Shown: positions 19,740 to 23,795 of the stretch, piece after piece
Layout of the letters: each line of letters begins with the position of its first letter
Position numbering within the stretch: position 1 is the first letter of the stretch
Assembly (NCBI GenBank): GCA_003500165.1
Contig: DNSZ01000282.1
Coordinates: forward strand, 3,326 to 27,120
DNA length: 23,795 bases
Source: Paracoccaceae bacterium
GTDB taxonomy: Bacteria > Pseudomonadota > Alphaproteobacteria > Rhodobacterales > Rhodobacteraceae
Reading direction: 5' to 3'
The notes under the pieces: generated by a model
What the model was told of the DNA's origin: nothing
The model's input: only the letters and a program-made list of their open reading frames with translations
The model's database searches: none
Program-made: the position numbers and the translations under genes

Positions 19740-21560
19740 ATGCGCAAAGGCTTCGTTGCGGCCCTTCTTGCCGGTCTTGCGCTGTGGGCCATGGCGCCCG
19801 CCGGCGCGCTGGCGACGCCCAAACATGGCATAGCTATGTATGGCGAGCCGTCCCTACCACCGGATTTTGTGGCACTGCCCTATGCAAACCCCGATGCACC
19901 GAAGGGCGGGCGCGTGGTGTTCGGCGAGGTCGGCGGCTTCGATTCGCTCAATCCCTTCATCCTCAAGGGGCGCGCGCCCTGGGGCATCGGCGCCCATATG
20001 TATGAGGGCCTGCTGGGCCGGAACTGGGACGAACCGTTCAGCCTTTACGGCCTGCTCGCCGAATCGGTCGAGGTGCCGGCCGACCGGTCCTGGGCCGAAT
20101 TCACGCTGCGCCCCGAGGCACGCTTTTCCGACGGCAGCCCGGTCACGGTCGACGATGTGATCTGGTCGTTCGAGACCCTGGGGACCGAGGGCCATCCGCG
20201 CTATGCCAATGCCTGGGGTGGGGTCGCCCGGGTCGAGGCGACCGGCCCGCGCAGCGTCCGCTTCACCTTCAACGCGCCCGACCGCGAATTGCCGCTCATT
20301 ATGGGTCTGCGCCCGATCCTGCAAAAGGCCCAATGGGCGGATCGGTCCTTCGCCGAATCGGGGCTCGATGTGCCCGTCGCCTCCGGACCCTATGTGATCG
20401 ACCGGTTCGAGCCCGGCCGCTTCATCGCCTTCCGGCGCAACCCCGACTACTGGGGGGCCGATCTGCCGATCAACCGCGGGCGCCACAATCTCGACGAGAT
20501 CCGCTATGAGTATTACGGTGACAGCGCCGCGGCGTTCGAGGCGTTCAAGGCCGGCGCGGTCACCGTCTGGCGTGAAGACAGCGCCGCGCGCTGGCGCAGC
20601 GCCTATGGTTTTCCGGCCGTGGCCGCGGGCGATGTGGTGAAGTCGGAAATCCCCCATCGGCGGCCATCGGGCATTCGCGGGCTGGTGATGAACACCAGGC
20701 GGGCGCCGTTCGACGACTGGCGGGTGCGCGAGGCGCTGATCCAGGCCTTTCCGTTCGAGTTCATCAACGCCACGCTGAATGGCGAGCCGCTGCCGCGCAT
20801 CACCTCCTATTTTGCCAACGCGCCGCTGGCCATGCGCCCCGGGCCGGCGACCGGCCGGGTCGCTGCGCTGCTTGCCCCGTTTGCAGCCAGCCTGCCGCCC
20901 GGCGCGATCGAGGGATACGCCCTGCCGGTCTCGGACGGGACCGTGCGCAACCGCGCCGGGCTGCGCCGCGCGACGGGGCTGCTGGAAGAGGCCGGCTGGA
21001 CGGTGGCGGATGGCGCCCTGCGCAATGCGGCGGGCGAGGGTCTGACATTCGACATCCTGCTGCGCAGCGGCGATTCAGCGAACCAGGCGATCGTCGATAT
21101 CTACATTCAGGTGCTGGAAAGGCTGGGGATCGTGGCGCGCATCGTTTCGGTGGATGACGCCCAGTATCGCGAACGCACCGACCTCTACGATTTCGACATG
21201 ACGCCCTATGCGCGCTTTCTGTCGCTGAGCCCCGGCAACGAGCAGCGGCTCTATTGGGGATCGGCCGGCGTGACCGAGCCCGGCACGCGCAACTGGATGG
21301 GCATGGCCAGCCCGGCGGCCGACGCGCTGATCGAGACGCTGCTGGCGGCGGAAACGCAGGACGCGGCAACCGCGGCCATACGGGCGCTCGACCGGGTGCT
21401 GACCTCGGGCCGCTACGTCATCCCGTTCTGGTATTCCGACATCTCGCGGCTCGCCCACCGGGCCGAGCTGCGCCATCCCGCGACGATCCCGCTCTACGGC
21501 GACTGGACGGGCTTCCTGCCCGATGTGTGGTGGGCCGAACCCGGTTTGGCCCGGGATTGA
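19740..21560 (+). CDS. ABC transporter periplasmic peptide-binding protein (SBP family 5, YejA-like)
   Basis: A 606-residue extracytoplasmic solute-binding protein. Signal peptide MRKGFVAALLAGLALWAMAP, cut after ALA, then TPKHGIAMYGEPSLPPDFV, which with LPYANPDAPKGGRVVFGEVGG and FDSLNPFILKG is typical of the YejA branch binding oligopeptides or peptide-like antibiotics such as microcin C. Further family signs: FTLRPEARFSDGSPVTVDDVIWSFE, VASGPYVIDRFEPGRFIAFRRNPDYWG and NTRRAPFDDWRVREAL. An ATG at 19734 is too close to GGGAG; the ATG at 19740 has it six bases upstream. YejA partners (permeases, ATPase) are not adjacent, since a different gene follows; this is an orphan binding protein in this window. 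Complete. Confidence 0.93.
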   Translation: MRKGFVAALLAGLALWAMAPAGALATPKHGIAMYGEPSLPPDFVALPYANPDAPKGGRVVFGEVGGFDSLNPFILKGRAPWGIGAHMYEGLLGRNWDEPFSLYGLLAESVEVPADRSWAEFTLRPEARFSDGSPVTVDDVIWSFETLGTEGHPRYANAWGGVARVEATGPRSVRFTFNAPDRELPLIMGLRPILQKAQWADRSFAESGLDVPVASGPYVIDRFEPGRFIAFRRNPDYWGADLPINRGRHNLDEIRYEYYGDSAAAFEAFKAGAVTVWREDSAARWRSAYGFPAVAAGDVVKSEIPHRRPSGIRGLVMNTRRAPFDDWRVREALIQAFPFEFINATLNGEPLPRITSYFANAPLAMRPGPATGRVAALLAPFAASLPPGAIEGYALPVSDGTVRNRAGLRRATGLLEEAGWTVADGALRNAAGEGLTFDILLRSGDSANQAIVDIYIQVLERLGIVARIVSVDDAQYRERTDLYDFDMTPYARFLSLSPGNEQRLYWGSAGVTEPGTRNWMGMASPAADALIETLLAAETQDAATAAIRALDRVLTSGRYVIPFWYSDISRLAHRAELRHPATIPLYGDWTGFLPDVWWAEPGLARD

Positions 21561-21566
21561 CCCGCC

Positions 21567-21643
21567 GCGCCGCTCTGCGGCGCCAGCCGCCTTAACGCCA
21601 CGCTAGGGTGGCCCTGCTCGGCCTGCGCCGCAGTTTGCGGCGC
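21567..21643. repeat. Two hairpins with the same 7-bp stem
   Basis: GCGCCGC-TCT-GCGGCGC (21567-21583) and GCGCCGC-AGTTT-GCGGCGC (21625-21643) share identical arms but different loops. They lie between the peptide-binding protein stop and the FG-GAP remnant. Arms can cross-pair. The first could act as a 3'-end structure, though there is no T-run after it. The bases between them show no gene. Confidence 0.5.
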
Positions 21644-21654
21644 GGGATCCGGCA

Positions 21655-21876
21655 ATGGGCTATCGTTTCCTGGGCGCCGAAGGCGGGGATATTGCCGGCG
21701 CTTCGGTCGCCGCGGCCGGGGATGTCGACAATGACGGACGCGCCGATCTGATGATCGGGGCTTCCAAGGCCGATGGCGGGAGCGATCAGTCGGGGGAGGC
21801 CTATCCGACCAGCGGCGCCGATCTGGCCGCCGCCTGTCCCGATCTGCCGGTCGGTCCCCCCGCGCTGGCCGCCTGA
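21655..21876 (+). pseudogene. One-repeat FG-GAP fragment, likely decayed copy of the downstream gene's N terminus
   Basis: A 73-codon open frame whose first ~60 residues parallel the N terminus of the large FG-GAP protein 321 bases farther on: both begin MGYRF, have the Ca-binding loop GDVDNDGRAD or GDIDGDGLAE, ADGG followed by SGE-Y, and GADLAAA at the same spacing. After GADLAAA the similarity stops and the frame ends in a short unrelated tail (CPDLPVGPPALAA). It therefore carries one blade of a seven-blade fold and cannot form a propeller by itself. The ribosome site is poor. Most likely a relic of a tandem duplication or deletion; expression as a small protein cannot be excluded. Confidence 0.6.
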
Positions 21877-21975
21877 TTGCCGCGCCACAGCGTCTGGGCT
21901 GCGCCAGCTGGTTGGCTGAAATCTTAACCCCTCTGTTGTCACACTGCGTGCCGATCAGCACGGGGGACGCGCGCC

Positions 21976-23795
21976 ATGGGCTACAGATTCGTCGGTATCC
22001 AGGGGGACGACCAGGCTGGCTTTTCGGTGGCCAGCGCGGGCGATATCGATGGCGACGGGCTGGCCGAGGTTCTGGTCGGCGCATATCGTGCCGATGGCGG
22101 CGGCGGCAATTCGGGCGAGGTCTATCTGATTGCCGGTGCCGATCTGGCGGCGGCGGATGCGGCCGACGGGACGGCCGACGGCGTCATCGACCTCGGTTTC
22201 TACAGCGACCCCGATTTCGACACGGCCAGCGGGTCCTCCTATCGGCTGATCGGCACCGAGGGCAGCGATTACGCCGGCGAGGGCGTATCCGGCGCCGGCG
22301 ATGTCGATGGCGACGGGATCGCCGATCTGATCGTCGGCGCCTCCTGGGCCGGTGGCGGCGGCAGTCGGTCGGGCGAGGCCTATCTGATCAGCGGTGCCGA
22401 TCTGGCCGCTGCCGATGCCGCCGATGGCGCCGCGGACGGTGTCATCGACCTCGACTTCATCACCGATGCCGATTTCGACCGGTCGGACGCCGGGTCGTAC
22501 CAGTTCCTTGGAACCGATTCGTCGAATTTCGCCGGACGATCCGTCGCAATCGCAGGCGATGTCGATGGCGACGGGCTGGACGATGTGATCGTCGGAGCCA
22601 CCTGGGCCGGTGGCCGCTATGGCGAAGCCTATCTGGTCAGCGGTGCCGATCTGGCTGCGGCGGATGCCGCCGACGGGACGGCCGATGGGGTGATCGACCT
22701 CGACTTCATCACCGACCCGGATTTCGATCGATCCGGCTCGTCTTCCTATCAGTTCATCGGCACGGAAGCCAGCGACTATGCCGGTAGCGCGACCGCCTCG
22801 GCCGGCGATGTCGATGGCGACGGGCTCGCCGATCTGATCATCTCGGCGGCATATGCAGATGGCGGGGGCAGCGCTTCCGGCGAGGTGTATCTGATCAGCG
22901 GCGCCGATCTGGCTGCGGCGGATGCCGCCGACGGGACGGCCGACGGCGTCATCGACCTCGACTTCATCACCGACCCGGATTTCGATCGATCCGGCTCGTC
23001 TTCCTATCAGTTCATCGGCACGGAAGGCAGCGACTATGCCGGTAGCGCGACCGCCTCGGCCGGCGATGTCGATGGCGACGGTCTCGCCGATCTGATCATC
23101 GGGGTTTCCGCGGCTGATGGCGGGGGCATGAGTTCCGGCGAGGCCTATCTGATCAGCGGCGCCGATCTGGCCGCCGCGGATGCCGCCGACGGGGCGGCCG
23201 ACGGGGTCATCGACCTCGATTTCATCACCGACCCGGATTTCGACCGGGCCGGTTCGTCTTCCTATCAGTTCATCGGCACCGAAGCCAGCGACGGCGCCGG
23301 CGCTTCGGTCGCCTCGGCCGGCGATGTCGATGGCGACGGGCTCGCCGATCTGATCGTCGGGGCCGCATGGGCAGATGGCGGGGGCAACAATTCGGGCGAG
23401 GTGTATCTGATTTCGGGCGCCGATCTGGCTGCGGCGGATGCCGCCGACGGGGCGGCCGACGGGGTCATCGACCTCGATTTCATCACCGACCCGGATTTCG
23501 ACCGGACCGATGCCGGCTCCTACCAGTTCGTCGGCGCCGAATCTGGCGACCAGGTCGGGTGGTCGGTGTCCTCGGCCGGCGATGTCGATGGCGACGGGCG
23601 CGCCGATCTGCTCGTCGGCGCGCCGACGGCCGATGGCGGCGGCAGCACGTCCGGCGAGGCCAGCCTGATCCTGGCCAGCGATCTTGCCGACATGGATGCC
23701 GCGGACGGCACGGCCGACGGGGTCATCGATCTGGTCTATGCGGCCATGCCGGTCTGTTTCGTCGCCGGCACGTTGATCGCAACGCCGGCGGGCGC
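21976..23795 (+). CDS. Seven-repeat FG-GAP (integrin-alpha-like) protein with C-terminal Hint domain, cut by window end
   Basis: At least 606 residues; the frame is open to the window edge. Seven FG-GAP repeats, each with a Tyr-x-Phe/Leu start, the Ca-binding loop GDVDGDG followed by (L/I/R)(A/D)D, and a GADLAAADAADG segment, with a period of 86 residues (one of 83). Seven repeats match one complete beta-propeller of the integrin-alpha type. Directly after repeat 7 comes CFVAGTLIATPAG (Cys594 onward), the start of a Hint domain, whose first Cys drives self-cleavage or splicing in this superfamily. The protein is very acidic and has no N-terminal signal peptide, suggesting export by another route such as type I secretion. 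ATG at 21976 with GGGGGA about nine bases upstream. Likely a surface or secreted protein. Confidence 0.85.
   Translation, partial: MGYRFVGIQGDDQAGFSVASAGDIDGDGLAEVLVGAYRADGGGGNSGEVYLIAGADLAAADAADGTADGVIDLGFYSDPDFDTASGSSYRLIGTEGSDYAGEGVSGAGDVDGDGIADLIVGASWAGGGGSRSGEAYLISGADLAAADAADGAADGVIDLDFITDADFDRSDAGSYQFLGTDSSNFAGRSVAIAGDVDGDGLDDVIVGATWAGGRYGEAYLVSGADLAAADAADGTADGVIDLDFITDPDFDRSGSSSYQFIGTEASDYAGSATASAGDVDGDGLADLIISAAYADGGGSASGEVYLISGADLAAADAADGTADGVIDLDFITDPDFDRSGSSSYQFIGTEGSDYAGSATASAGDVDGDGLADLIIGVSAADGGGMSSGEAYLISGADLAAADAADGAADGVIDLDFITDPDFDRAGSSSYQFIGTEASDGAGASVASAGDVDGDGLADLIVGAAWADGGGNNSGEVYLISGADLAAADAADGAADGVIDLDFITDPDFDRTDAGSYQFVGAESGDQVGWSVSSAGDVDGDGRADLLVGAPTADGGGSTSGEASLILASDLADMDAADGTADGVIDLVYAAMPVCFVAGTLIATPAG
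21982..23754 (+). repeat. In-frame tandem repeats of 258 bp (seven units)
   Basis: Units begin (Tyr codon) at 21982, 22240, 22498, 22747, 23005, 23263 and 23521: five intervals of exactly 258 bp and one of 249. The stretches starting at 22645 and 22903 are almost identical for about 200 bp, with only scattered changes, showing recent duplication or gene conversion, whereas units 1 and 2 have diverged more. Confidence 0.9.

Noticed and set aside
19515..19826. Small minus-strand protein in the sRNA gap
   Set aside because: Its frame crosses the signal peptide region of the peptide-binding gene on the other strand and reads through the terminator hairpin; no ribosome site or conserved motif.
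21982..23754. CRISPR-like or satellite repeat array
   Set aside because: The repeats are 258 bp, contiguous and in frame, encoding FG-GAP blades; no spacers.

Overview
The window is high-GC DNA (roughly two-thirds G+C) from an alphaproteobacterium, most likely Rhodobacterales (Rhodobacteraceae/Paracoccaceae type). The basis is gene content and style: IalB, DUF2059, DUF2165 and DUF692/DUF2282 proteins, a Rhodobacterales-type LuxI/LuxR pair, an ArsR-arsenate reductase fusion, a YejA-like peptide-binding protein and a large FG-GAP protein ending in a Hint domain. Many genes are coupled by 4-base ATGA/GTGA overlaps. No rRNA, tRNA, insertion sequence or CRISPR array was seen.

Layout. (1) 1-685, minus: the start of a metallo-beta-lactamase-fold gene preceded by a secreted DUF2059 gene. 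(2) 896-4115, minus: a homogentisate (tyrosine/phenylalanine) catabolic operon, hmgA - MBL hydrolase - fumarylacetoacetate hydrolase, with both junctions GTGA overlaps and a good promoter before hmgA. (3) 4206-6285: a quorum-sensing locus with an XRE regulator (minus) divergent from luxR (plus), followed by luxI (plus). The XRE/luxR gap carries a perfect inverted repeat whose two arms each contain a TATAAT box. (4) 6340-10906: a DHDPS-family aldolase/lyase, IalB, a DUF2165 membrane protein, a cold shock protein and a gamma-glutamyltransferase. (5) 10958-13494, minus: a bufferin-type copper-binding RiPP operon, bufA-bufB-bufC-doxX. (6) 13636-17560, minus: an arsenic-type operon, arsR::arsC fusion - second arsC - aquaporin, then a DsbA/FrnE oxidoreductase and a Bcr/CflA-like MFS exporter. 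(7) 17599-19477, minus: 3-hydroxybutyrate dehydrogenase followed by a patatin-like hydrolase. (8) 19562-19676, minus: a candidate small RNA with promoter and Rho-independent terminator in the divergent gap. (9) 19740-21560, plus: a periplasmic peptide-binding protein. (10) 21655-23795, plus: a one-repeat FG-GAP remnant, then a large FG-GAP gene with exactly seven repeats running into a Hint domain cut by the window end.

The points most worth following are the candidate sRNA, the symmetric XRE/luxR control region, the internal translation start in the arsR::arsC fusion with its leaderless promoter, the MBL protein embedded in the homogentisate operon, the dyads and hairpins around bufA, and the seven-blade FG-GAP/Hint protein with its upstream decayed copy. 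All calls come from reading the sequence; no database search was run.
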